Source: Sialis fuliginosa (taxonomy: Eukaryota > Arthropoda > Insecta > Megaloptera > Sialidae). Taken from it: a DNA stretch of 64,000 nt. Location: assembly GCA_961205875.1 (NCBI GenBank), contig OY540820.1, positions 806,001 through 870,000 of the forward strand. The letters are read 5' to 3'. The position numbers and the translations under genes are program-made. Positions 35,591 through 45,890 of the stretch are shown here, piece after piece. The notes under the pieces are model-generated. The model was not told the origin of the DNA. It ran no database searches and saw nothing but the letters and a program-made list of their open reading frames with translations. How positions within the stretch are numbered: the stretch's first letter is position 1; each line of letters begins with the position of its first letter.

Positions 35591-35963
35591 ATGAATTTTA
35601 TACATAGGGAAGTATAAAAAAGGTAAAACATCATAAAGAAAACAAACCCAATATAAATACACGACAGTATATATTTATTTGTATACGGAGAGAAACATAT
35701 TTAATTGTTTTAAAAATTAAAAGACATTGAATTGGGCGCGCAGGAGAAAGGCGGATACAGGAAGCTCGTAAACTTAGCAGAATCTATCCCTTGCGTACAA
35801 TCTCACCGATTGTTTCCACCGGATTTATTTCCTACAGGCTTCTCTTCTTTGTATAAAAAATACACTCTCGCGTTCTTTTTAAATTGTGAACGAATAAAAT
35901 AGCATACGCAATTGCCTTGTTTTCAATTTGTTATCTATGTATATCGCATGTGTGTAATATTAA
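35591..35963. other. Unmatched segment of mixed composition
   Basis: Less AT-rich than its neighbours (about 35730-35880), with no repeat match in the window and no convincing frame. Confidence 0.4.
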
Positions 35964-36513
35964 TACAGTAAGCATGATGCCTTATTTAAAAAAAAACTAT
36001 TCTATGATGATCTTATGTGTCTCCTATTACCAAAAAAAAACTTATTTCTGCAGTTAATAATGGTTTAATCACTAAAATTGACCTTTTGAAAACAAAATTT
36101 GAATTTGACGCTCAAACACTCGCAGGTGTTATGGCGCATTTGTGACATCATGCCTGTGTAAACACTCCTCGTCAACTATAATAAATCCTTGTTCCATCGC
36201 ATTGCTAACGTTTCTCAGTTTTACTTTTGGTAACACAAAACTGACCAAATTGATAATTTAAAACCACAAAATAATTTATAAACAGTGCAGATATTAATTA
36301 AACAAAAATGACGTTTACGTAGCCGTGACGTCATCCACTCTGACTGGTGTTTTATCTAACATGGCGGATTGCTGTATTTTGTGTTTTTATTTTAACAAAA
36401 ATCATATTAATCTCGCTATTAATATAAAAATAAATACATTTTTTAGAATCTTTTTAACCTATTTAATTATTTAAAATCATAATTTCTGTGATACCTTGTT
36501 ACTGGCATCTTCA
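35964..36513. mobile_element. MITE with TAGGCACGATGCC ends, copy 2 (inverse)
   Basis: Inverse of 12413-12954. The interior is well conserved, including GTGACGTCATCC at about 36326 and the CATGGCGGATTGCTGTATTT block. Terminal bases are more decayed than in copy 1. Confidence 0.7.
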
Positions 36514-36768
36514 TAAAGCTTCTCTTATTTTCGATATGGCGAGACATTGATAGTAAAAATATTTCATGTTTTATAATACGTGTTTTTAGTTCTATGCTCA
36601 ACCAATTTAAATATAATTACATAGCTTTGAATTTTGTCCTTGCTTTTATCTAAAGGTTTGACCCTCTTGTAAGTGTACTTCAATTCAATACGTAAGTTTT
36701 ATGCTGAAATGTCAAAGAATTCTGTGAAAAATCAGAGATAATCAAAAAAGCGTTTCAAAGCTACTATA
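36514..36768. other. Spacer
   Basis: It starts with TTCTCTTATTTTCGATATGG, a weak match to 11698-11720 and 40985-41010; otherwise nothing recognised. Confidence 0.4.
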
Positions 36769-36860
36769 CAGGGTGTTTGGTTCGGCGATACGAATATTTT
36801 GAAGAAAGATAGAATGAGTCATTTGGAAATAATTTAAGCAAATATACCTATACAGTGTAT
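36769..36860 (+). repeat. Single foldback-type end
   Basis: TATACAGGGTGTTTGGTTCG resembles the termini of the TA-flanked foldbacks, but no mirrored end was found. Probably a truncated copy. Confidence 0.5.
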
Positions 36861-37151
36861 TCCAAGTTGATTAAGACATAGGAAATTTAACATGGGGGCA
36901 ATTAGAAATGTTGTAGTTACCTTTGGTCAAATTTAACGATGATGATTGGTGCATTTTGAAATGTCGCCACAAAATTTTATAAAATAGTAGTAAATAAATG
37001 AAATTAAAGTTGAGAACAAAATACTGTTGATTAATTTAAAATCAGTTAGTTTCGAGGCAGAATTTCAAAATGCACCAATCACACTTAAATTTGACCAAAG
37101 GTTACTACAACATTTCTAATTGTCCCCATGTTAAATTTCCTATGTCTTAAT
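36861..37151. mobile_element. Palindromic MITE (about 290 bp)
   Basis: The arms ATTAAGACATAGGAAATTTA and its inverse extend about 90 bp each and enclose a loop of about 115 bp. No coding content. Confidence 0.75.
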
Positions 37152-37183
37152 GCAACAGTTTTATTTATATCGGCCATTTTACT

Positions 37184-38436
37184 AAAGGACCCCGCACAAA
37201 CGCAATGGAAAAACACTCTCGGTGGATTTTGACCAAACCTACGGAAATAGATACTACATAATATAGTGATCAAAGTTGTCCATAGAACATGGGTCCGCAA
37301 ACTCGATCTTCATGGTCATTTCAAGGTCATATTATCAAAAAACCATCCAAAAAATCTAAAAAAATATATATTCAGAGGTTTTCGGGGTCGCTGAATCCAA
37401 ATCCGAGGTCTACTTTTCTGTATCGAGTGAAGGGTCAAGGTCGAGTCAAGGTCAAATAAACAAGAAGCCATTACGAAATTCTGAAAAAATGTGCAGGTAG
37501 GTATTCGGGATGACTGAATCCGAATCCTAGGTCTGCTTTTCTGTGTCGAGTCAAGGTGAAGGTCGATTCAAGGTGAAATTAACATAAAAAATCTGCAAAA
37601 ATGTACATGTAGGTTTTCTGGGTCGCTGAATCCGAATCCGAGATGTGCTGTTCTGTATCGAGTGAAAGACAAAGTTATTTCAAGGTCAAATAAACAAAAG
37701 GCCATTACAAAAATCTGAAAAAATGTACAGGTAGGTTTTTGGGTCGCCGAACCCGAATCCGAGGTTCGCATTTCTGTATCGAGTCAAGGTCAACGTAGTT
37801 TTAAGGTCAAATTAACAAAAGGATGTGACTAGATACAAAAAAACGGACCTCGGATTTGAATTCAGTGATACCGAAAACCTATTTATTAAAACTATTTTAT
37901 TTTTTAAATCCTTTTGTTAATTTTACCTTAAAACTACCTTGACCTTGCCTCGACACAGAAAAGCAGACCTAAGATTCGGATTCAGTCATCCCGAATACCT
38001 ACCTGCACATTTTTTCAGAATTTCGTAATGGCTTTTTGTTTATTTGACCTTGAATCGACCTTGACCCTTCACTCGATACAGAAAAGCAGACCTCGGATTC
38101 GGATTTAGCGATCCCGAATACCTATCTGCACATTTTTTCAGATTTTTGTAATGGCCTTTTGTTTATTTGACCTTGAATCGACCTTGACCCTTCACTCAAT
38201 ACAAAAAAGTAGACCTCGGATTCGAATTCAGCGACCCCGAAAACCTTTGAATATATTTTTTTAGATTTGTTTGATGGTTTTTTGATAATATGACCTTGAA
38301 ATGATCATGAAGATCGAGTTTGCGGACCCATGTTCTATGGACAACTTTGATCACTATATTATGTAGTATCTATTTTCGTAGGTTTTGTCAAAATCCACCG
38401 AGAGTGTTTTTCCATTGCTTTTGTGCGGGGTCCTTT
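37184..38436. mobile_element. Foldback-type element with tandem repeats in its arms
   Basis: Two inverted arms of about 600 bp (37184-37823 and about 37905-38436) enclose an 80-bp spacer. Each arm holds an outer unique part and about four copies of a roughly 115-125 bp unit (left-arm starts near 37378, 37498, 37612, 37731) with GGGTCGCTGAATCC and TCAAGGTCA blocks. Long inverted arms built from tandem repeats are characteristic of Foldback/Galileo-type elements. No transposase is present. Confidence 0.8.
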
Positions 38437-38535
38437 TTGAAAAAATCCAGATTTATACATGTTAATGTCAAACATTCAAAAGTTAATGAGCCTATGTTTT
38501 TTAAACATGATTTTTATATTACTTAAATGCTTATA

Positions 38536-40531
38536 GTACGTCTGGTTCGTGGCAAATAAAGTCAAAACGCTGCACTTTTTGATTGGGGTATGACACTTTC
38601 TGTGGTCATATATAAGGTCAAAAGAAAGATTTTCAGATACGGAGCCACTTTAAAATCCGTGTAGAACACCATTATATCGGCTATTAAAGATGGCCCCCAC
38701 CGTTTATATTAAATTGGCTGTATCACAGCTCCTAGTCATCTGATTTCAATTTTCTTTTGTTTGTTTTAAAGTTCTTATTGAGAAGATTATTTTTTGTCAT
38801 TATTCATTTTTCTCTAAATCTTAAGGGTTCCCCACAATTTTCGAAAATCTGAAAATGTTACTTTTCTTACGAACTTAATTTTTATATAACTTTTTTATTG
38901 TGCCCAATATCATTTTTTTACTTAATATAAAAAAGAAAGACATTTTTTTCTGCGTTCCATTGATAACAAGATAATACTGTTTTAATCAACAACTTCTTTG
39001 GAAATAGCGTGTTAAACTAAGAAAAAAGGATTATTTTTGGATCATTACCTGTCAAGTTTACCTGTATTGGTTTCTCGGATTCAAGATTTTGATGGAAATG
39101 TCCATTTATACCTTCCCTGAATCAATTCTGACTATTTTTATCATCATGTATGTCTGTCTGTCTGTGTGTGTATCTGTTTGTCTGTAAACGCTGTAACTAA
39201 AAAATTACAGTACATAGAGGGGTAAAATTTTATATTTAGGATTAATTTGTTTTAAGAAAGAAAACCTGATGTTTTTAAAACCGGAAACGGATGTTTACTC
39301 TTGTAATTTTTATAATTATTCGAATTATTTCTGAAACGGTACATGTTGGAAGAAAATGTTTAAAGAAAAATTTGTTTAGAATATTATTATTTATAATTTA
39401 TGTTATGTTCAATTTCTCCCAAAAAAAGTTTTTGAGGTTATAATCGTTTTTTTCAATTATATTTGAAATGGCTTAAAGCAGAAATAAATCATTGAAATAA
39501 AAGTTGTAGAGTACGTTATTTTCTATAGTTTATGTTCCATTAATTTTTTTGTATCTCTTACCAAATAAAAAAAAAATCTTTTTAATTATATTTTTAATTT
39601 TTTTCCATTTTATTTGAACAAGTTCATGACAGAATGAAATGTTTATAACAAAAAATGTAGAGAACGTTATTATCTATAGTTTATGTCCTATTAATTTTTT
39701 TGTATCTCTTACCAATTAAAAAAAATCTTTTTTATTTAATTTTTTATTTTTTTACATTTTTTTTGAACAAGTTCATGACAGAATGAAATGTTTATAACAA
39801 AAAATGTAGAGAACGTTATTATCTATAGTTTATGTTCTATTAATTTTTTTATATCTGTCATCAGTAAGCCAAAATTATTTGTTTTATATTAGTAGATACA
39901 CGTACATTTTTTTATTGTATAAGAAAGTTCAGTCACATCCATGACAGATTTTTCAATTTTTTAGCTATACCATATGAGAAAATTGATCCCAACATAAAAT
40001 TTCATATGATAAAAGGTAAACTTGACATGGAATGATCCAAAAATAGTCAATTTTTCTTAGTTTAACACACTTTTTCCAAAGAAGTTGTTAATTAAAACAG
40101 TATTATCTTGTTATCAATGGAACGCAGAAAAAAATGTCTTTCTTTTTTGTATGATGTAAAAAAATGATATTGGGCACAATAAAAAAGTTATATAAAAATT
40201 AAGTTCGTAAAAAAAGTAACATTTTCAGATTTTCGAAAATTGTGGGGAACCCTTAAGATTTAGAGAAAAATAAATAATGACAAAAAATAATCTACTCAAT
40301 AAGAACTTTAAAACAAACAAAAGAAAATTGAAATCAGATGACTAGGAGCTGAGATACAGCCAATTTAATAAAAACGGTGGGGGCCATATTTAATAGCCGA
40401 TATAATGGTGTTCTACACGGATTTTAAAGTGGCTCCCTATCTGAAAATTATTCTTTTGACCTTATCTATGAGCACAGAAAGTGTCATACCCCAATCAAAA
40501 AGTGCAGGGTTTTTTTACGTACCAGACGTAC
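38536..40531. mobile_element. 2-kb palindromic element, TA duplication
   Basis: It begins GTACGTCTGGT and ends ACCAGACGTAC, with TA outside both ends (38534-38535, 40532-40533). Arms extend about 540 bp (to about 39075 and from about 39995). The loop carries a block with CTGTCTGTCTGTGTGTG (about 39153) related to 27700-27900, then a 150-bp tandem repeat. Confidence 0.8.
39506..39850 (+). repeat. 150-bp tandem repeat in the palindrome loop
   Basis: GTAGAG(A/T)ACGTTATT recurs at 39506, 39657 and 39806, followed by CTATAGTTTATGT and a TTTTTTTGTATCTCTTACCA block. Two full units and a partial third. Confidence 0.75.
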
Positions 40532-40533
40532 TA

Positions 40534-40797
40534 TTATGTTACACTATCAGATCAAAATTAAATTTATGAATAACAAAAACAAAACATGGCTGCAGTTTAA
40601 CATTTAAAAACTTATAAAACTTTGATAAAATTATTTTATAAAATCTAGTACACTTATAGATGTTCAGATGATTTTAAAAACTGCTCTGTTTTATACCCTT
40701 TCGAAAAACCTACCATAATACCTACATGAATTGGATATTTTTGTTAAAAAACTTACTTTTATCCCAGAATAAGTAAGATTGTTACAGTGAGTCGATC
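40534..40797. other. AT-rich spacer
   Basis: Nothing recognised. Confidence 0.4.
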
Positions 40798-40962
40798 GTA
40801 GTATGCTATTCTAAATAAGTCATTAAAAATGTGATGCTTTTCAAATATTTTTTTGTACTCAATGGACAAGATCATCCTTTGCACAGGAGTAGATGTTACT
40901 ACACTGTTCAAATTTTTGAAAAGTATCACGTTTTTAATGACTTATTTAGAATAACATACTAC
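40798..40962. mobile_element. Short palindromic MITE (165 bp)
   Basis: The arms GTAGTATGCTATTCTAAATA and its inverse (about 50 bp each) surround a loop of about 60 bp. Confidence 0.75.
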
Positions 40963-40974
40963 AATACTATAAAT

Positions 40975-41385
40975 TTTGCTTCCTCGCAATATCGAAGATA
41001 CGAGAAGCTTTGTGATCGTTTCAGATTGAGACAAAAAAAAAGTTCTCCGATTTCAAAATTTTAAATTGATTTATCCGTTTCACGTCAAGACAAACACTTT
41101 TCGTTCCGTGTCTGTCCGTGTGCCGTCCGTCCGTCCGTCCGTCTGTCCCCTGAATCCTTGTCACACGCATAACTCATGAACCACTGAACCGATATTATTG
41201 AAATTTGGTAGGATGGTTGGGTCTGGTTTGAGGACGGTCCCATTTAAAAATCATCAAAATCGTGTGTAAGGTGGAGGGGTGACATTCCAAAATATTTATT
41301 TTTTCAAGATATCTCTTTTTTGTAGAGCATTAAATTTCCTATAATATGGGTCTACAACGTTTGTTGTAACTTTCAGTGCGGGATC
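40975..41385 (-). repeat. Inverse copy of the 11280-11720 repeat
   Basis: It has TTCAGATTGAGACAAAAAAA, the CGTCAAGACAAACACTTTTC block, a GTCCGTCCGTCCGTCC microsatellite, the GAACCGATATTATTGAAATT cassette and CCTATAATATGGGTCTAC, each in inverse order relative to 11280-11720. Confidence 0.7.
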
Positions 41386-42195
41386 CGCGCGGAATTTTTT
41401 GAACAATGAATTTGTAGGTCGCGTGCGTTTTGAATACTTGTAAAGCGTAAATATGAATAAAAAAAGGTAACAATTTTGAAAAAAAAATTAAGGTTGAGAT
41501 GACTGCATATGAAACTAGTGAAGTAAATTATATCTCTTGTTCACGATTAGTTAAGTGGTTACACTGAGTGCGACTCAAGCGACGAAAGAAGCTCGAACAG
41601 CCCCCAGATTACAAAAAAAAAACATAAAAAATACAAAAATTTAGAAGAAGAATAGCAGATTAATTGAAAGTTAACCATAAAAATTTAATACACAAAATTC
41701 GATCAACACGATATTTTTTTAACATTATTGTCCCTAAAATATAACCGTAAATAATGATATTTAGTGGTTTAGTTTACGTGACATACCGTATATATCGGCG
41801 CGGCGTAAAAGGTGACCTACGTATAAAACAAGGGCTAATTTATACGCAACGAAGGAGTTAAAAAAATTGAAATGGATAATTGAACAAAAAGACAAAAGTA
41901 GTTAGAAGCATCTTGTCCTTGTACCTAACATATTAGACAACCTCCTATTTACAGGTGTATTTTATGGATTTTACATCGGTCTATACGGTACGAGTTACGT
42001 CTACGTATCATATGTTACCACTATAAAAATATTTTTCATCAGTTAATTGTCATGTTAACTAAATAATAGTAACTTTAAGCATGAATAACAAATTTTTTGG
42101 AAAAAATGCGGGATCCCGCGGGATTCCGCGGGATTTGAGGATTTCCCGGAAAATTCCCGCGGGAAAAAAAGTCTGCGGGATTGCAAACCCTACTC
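41386..42195. repeat. Possible hAT-type relic with GC-rich end
   Basis: The right part (42106-42195) is a strikingly GC-rich block with CGCGGGATTCCGCGGGATTT-type repeats, ending GGATTGCAAACCCTA. This resembles a hAT terminus (TAGGGTTTGCAATCCCGC in inverse). The left part begins GTGCGGGATCCGCGCGG. The two ends are not clean inverted repeats, so the boundaries and the element type are uncertain. Confidence 0.4.
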
Positions 42196-42197
42196 AT

Positions 42198-42784
42198 AAA
42201 CTGCTCGTTGAAAAAATATTTTTGTACAGAATTAAATTTCCTACAATAAGGATCCTGAGTGCCCAATTCATAGATCCAGTATATTTAAAGATATGTTCGT
42301 TTAAAGTTTAAACATTATCATTAAATTGGAAATTTTCTAATTTTATTTTCGGGTACCGCACTTCCTTGTCTAACAAGCTCTCATTGGTAGACAACATACT
42401 AAAAATACAAAAAACATTGAATTCGCAAGATATGGTGGTAACCATGGAAACAACTAAAACATGTTTAGGTTAGAGAATACTGGAAGCAAAGCGGTACGTT
42501 GATAACTATATTTATCAGCGCACGCTCGTCCATTGGAGTTATCGCTTCAGTAATCATATATTACACCTCTATGCACGAAGCAGGCACCGGAAATTATTAA
42601 CCTAAAAATATACTACTCAGTTTTTGGGCGATATTGTGATGATATGTACTCTATACTCTATAGTACTCTATAGCACTTCCGAGATTCCAGTGAACACGTT
42701 AGTGCAAGTGTCACTAAAATCGGTCTAATAGTTTTCGAGATTGCTTTGGTCAAATATACATACACAAACTATTATTAGTATAGA
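42198..42784 (-). repeat. Helitron-like repeat, copy 1
   Basis: It matches 51860-52730 (blocks CTGCTCGTTGAAAAAATAT, TTTTCGGGTACCGCACTTCC). The minus-strand 5' side reads TCTATACTAATAATAGTTTG, Helitron-like. Both copies continue to match for 8 bp beyond that point, so the end is provisional. Contains CTCTATAG-TA-CTCTATAG at about 42657-42674. Confidence 0.55.
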
Positions 42785-43264
42785 TTACACAGCTTGTGAA
42801 CTACACAGTGGTGAACATTATAATATTAAATGTACTGAAATAGAAATATCCGTTGATATTTGATTACTGTCATTATTGAATATTAATCTAACTAATATAA
42901 TTAACTGTCTTACAACGTGATTTGATAACAATTGGTCATTTTGTAAAAATAGTGGACAAATAAACATCGCGGTTTGGCAGATCAAGAAAAGTGTATTTTC
43001 TTATGTAAATGACTAATTGTTGAATATAGTTTTAAGGTAGCTTAGCAATCAAATGTAGTATTATTATATTCATTAATGTCATATTTGTTTCAAAAATATT
43101 CAGATTTATTAAAATTTAACTACAATATCTTAAATAACTTAGTCCTAGTATATTATACTATAATACTCCTATAAAATTTAAAAAATTTGTAAAAAAAGTA
43201 AAAATAATTGAATTTACAAAAAAAAAAACAGAACTATATTTTAATATAATTATAATTTAAAAAC
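42785..43264. other. AT-rich spacer
   Basis: Nothing recognised. Confidence 0.4.
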
Positions 43265-43555
43265 GGTTTGAAACGTTAATAACATTAGTTACAAGTCAAT
43301 ATTAGATGATATTTAAAATTTATTATTATTAAATATTGTATTATATTTACATAAATAAAAACTATACATGTATTTTTTATATATATTTTATATTATAATT
43401 ATTATTATAATACTTCTATAAAATTAAAGAATGAATTTGTAAAAATAGTCAGTTTGAAACGTTAATAACATAAGTTACAAGTCAATATTAAATGATAATT
43501 AAAATTTATTGTTATTAAATATTGTATATACATAAATATATATCTATGTACAGCG
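43265..43555 (+). repeat. Two-copy tandem repeat, 186-bp spacing
   Basis: GTTTGAAACGTTAATAACAT followed by AGTTACAAGTCAATATTA occurs at 43266 and 43452. Confidence 0.7.
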
Positions 43556-43769
43556 CATACTTTGAGACATGCCTTTTTTACTGCATACGTTCATTATATC
43601 AGGTAGTACGAATTAAGATCAAATAGAATTTTTTGATATATGGCCATATATCAAGAGATATATTACTTTTACGAATGTACCGCATACTTTGAGACTCAGA
43701 GACTCAAGGCATTGAATGGAGACAGTCCCCGTTCTATTTCTATATCTATATAATGTATCTAATATATAT

Positions 43770-45065
43770 ATTCATATATCGTGCGCACAGTTTGAAGACA
43801 TTTTTTTATTATACGTATATCGGGTGTATAGTTTGAAGTCTTTTTTTTATTATATGTATATCGTGAGCATAGTTTGAAGTCTTTTTTTACTAAACGTATA
43901 TCGTGTGCATAGTTTTAGGTCTATTTATTATACGTATATCGTGTGCATAGTTTGAGGTCTTTTTTATTATATGTATATCGTGTACATAGTTTGAAGTCTA
44001 TATATTATAATTTTTGGCGGCAGTTTTAAAATCGACTATTTTTATAAAAAAACAAAATTTATGTTTAAAATTAAATAAATATTCTAAAGCGATTTTAAAT
44101 CAAAGTTCAATAAAAAAACGAAAAGAATGAGCTCTATAAAATGCATAATATGGAACATTTCGAAACATAATTAAATTAATTGTGTATAGTTTTTGGTGTA
44201 TTATTATTTGTTTAAAATTAAATAAATATTCGGTTCTAAAACCGATTTTAAATGAAAGTTCAATAAAAAACAAAAAGAATGAGCTCTATAAAATGCATAA
44301 TAAGGAACATTTCAAAACATAATTAAATTAATTGTGTATAGTTTTTGGTATTTTTATTATACATATTATTATATCGTGTACATAGTTTGAAGTCTATTTA
44401 TTGTATATCGTACGCATAGTTTGAGGTCTTTTTAATATACGTATATCGTGCGCATAGTTTGAGGTCTTTTTATTATACGTATATCGTGTGCATAGTTTGA
44501 GGTCTTTTTATTATACGTATATCGTACGCATAGTTTGAGGTCTTTTTAATATACGTATATCGTGCGCATAGTTTGAGGTCTTTTTATTATACGTATATCG
44601 TGCGCATAGTTTGAGGTCTTTTTATTATACGTATATCGTGCGCATAGTATGAGGTCTTTTTATTATACGTATATCGTGTACATAGTTTGAAGTCTATTTA
44701 TTGTATATCGTACGCATAGTTTGAAGTCTATTTATTGTATATCGTACGCATAGTTTGAGGTCTTTTTATTATACGTATATCGTGCGCATAGTTTGAGGTC
44801 TTTTTATTATACGTATATCGTGCGCATAGTTTGAAGTCTATTTATTGTATATCGTACGCATAGTTTGAGGTCTTTTTAATATACGTATATCGTGCGTATA
44901 GTTTGAGGTCTTTTTATTATACGTATATCGTGCGCATAGTTTGAGGTCTTTTTATTATACGTATATCGTGCGCATAGTTTGAGGTCTTTTTTATTATACG
45001 GATATCGTGCGCATAGTTTGAAGTCAATTTATTATATATCGTACGCATAGTTTGAGGTCTATTTA
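43770..45065 (+). repeat. Minisatellite, 38-bp and 34-bp units in blocks
   Basis: The main unit is 38 bp: TTTTTATTATACG, then TATATCGTGCGCATAG, then TTTGAGGTC. A 34-bp variant has TATTTATTG in place of the first block and GTACGCATAG. About five or six units lie at 43780-43990 and roughly 18-20 at 44360-45060. The blocks are separated by an unrelated spacer (about 44000-44350) with GGCGGCAGTTTTAAAATCGA and AATGAGCTCTATAAAATGC, and the same spacer follows the array at 45070-45235. No protein-coding frame or spacer diversity is present. Confidence 0.85.
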
Positions 45066-45434
45066 TTATAATTTTTGGCGGCAGTTTTAAAATTGACTGT
45101 TTTTATAAAGAAAACAAAATTTGTATAAAATTAAATAAATATTCGGCTCTAAAACCGATTTTAAATGAAATTTCAATAAAAAACTAAAAGAATGAGCCCT
45201 ATAAAATGCATAATAAGGAACATTTCGAAACATAATTTTTCTATCAAAATATATGTGTAATGTTGCTCGATTTCAAAACTTTAAAAAAATGTTATTCGGT
45301 CGAAAAGAATGAGGGAGGAGAGTTAAAATTTGGGAAACATGTTTTTGATATGTGGTTTAAAAAATAGGTAGCAGAATCGGTGACATATGTGCACCCTATT
45401 TTTTTTTTTTTTAAGTACTGGATTAGCTCATATA
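45066..45434. repeat. Repeat of the minisatellite spacer, then AT-rich DNA
   Basis: 45070-45235 repeats the spacer at about 44005-44170 and 44205-44340. The remainder, with a run of T near 45400, is unmatched. Confidence 0.6.
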
Positions 45435-45890
45435 CAGGGTGATTAAGCACTACTGTCGTGCCAAACTTGAATAGTAAATTAAGAAAAATATTTTAAGCAA
45501 AAAACTTTATATGAACATGTGTCCGGACATTTTTTGTGAAAGAGCTACAGCCCTCCAAAGATTTTACTTAAAATTCGTTTTTATTTAATATCTGGAGAAT
45601 CCATTGTGCTAAAGTTATGAAATTTGATACAGGATTTAGTATTAATAAGTGTTATTGATTTCAAGTATTAAATAATTATGATTTAGACCAGAAGTGTATG
45701 ACGCCAGTGGGCCCATCGATTTTTATCTATTATTTTTTTGTTCTCTATTTTTTTCCTGAGTTAGACGGCACGGAAAAAAATACAAAAACATATACTTTGC
45801 TTATTTATCATAGGATAAACTGTTTTTCAAGAAACATCAATGCAAAAGTAAAAAATATGTTATTTAAACTTCGCGCGCTGTAATTATTGC
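45435..45890 (+). repeat. Single arm of the foldback family at 62112
   Basis: It begins TA|CAGGGTGATTAAGC and follows the left arm of 62112 onward (AAAATATTTTAAGCAAAAAAC, CATGTGTCCGGA, CTACAGCCCTCCAAA). No mirrored arm was found, so it is truncated. Confidence 0.7.

Noticed and set aside
43770-45065. Regular short repeats resembling a CRISPR array
   Set aside because: Units are head-to-tail without unique spacers and the genome is eukaryotic; it is a minisatellite.
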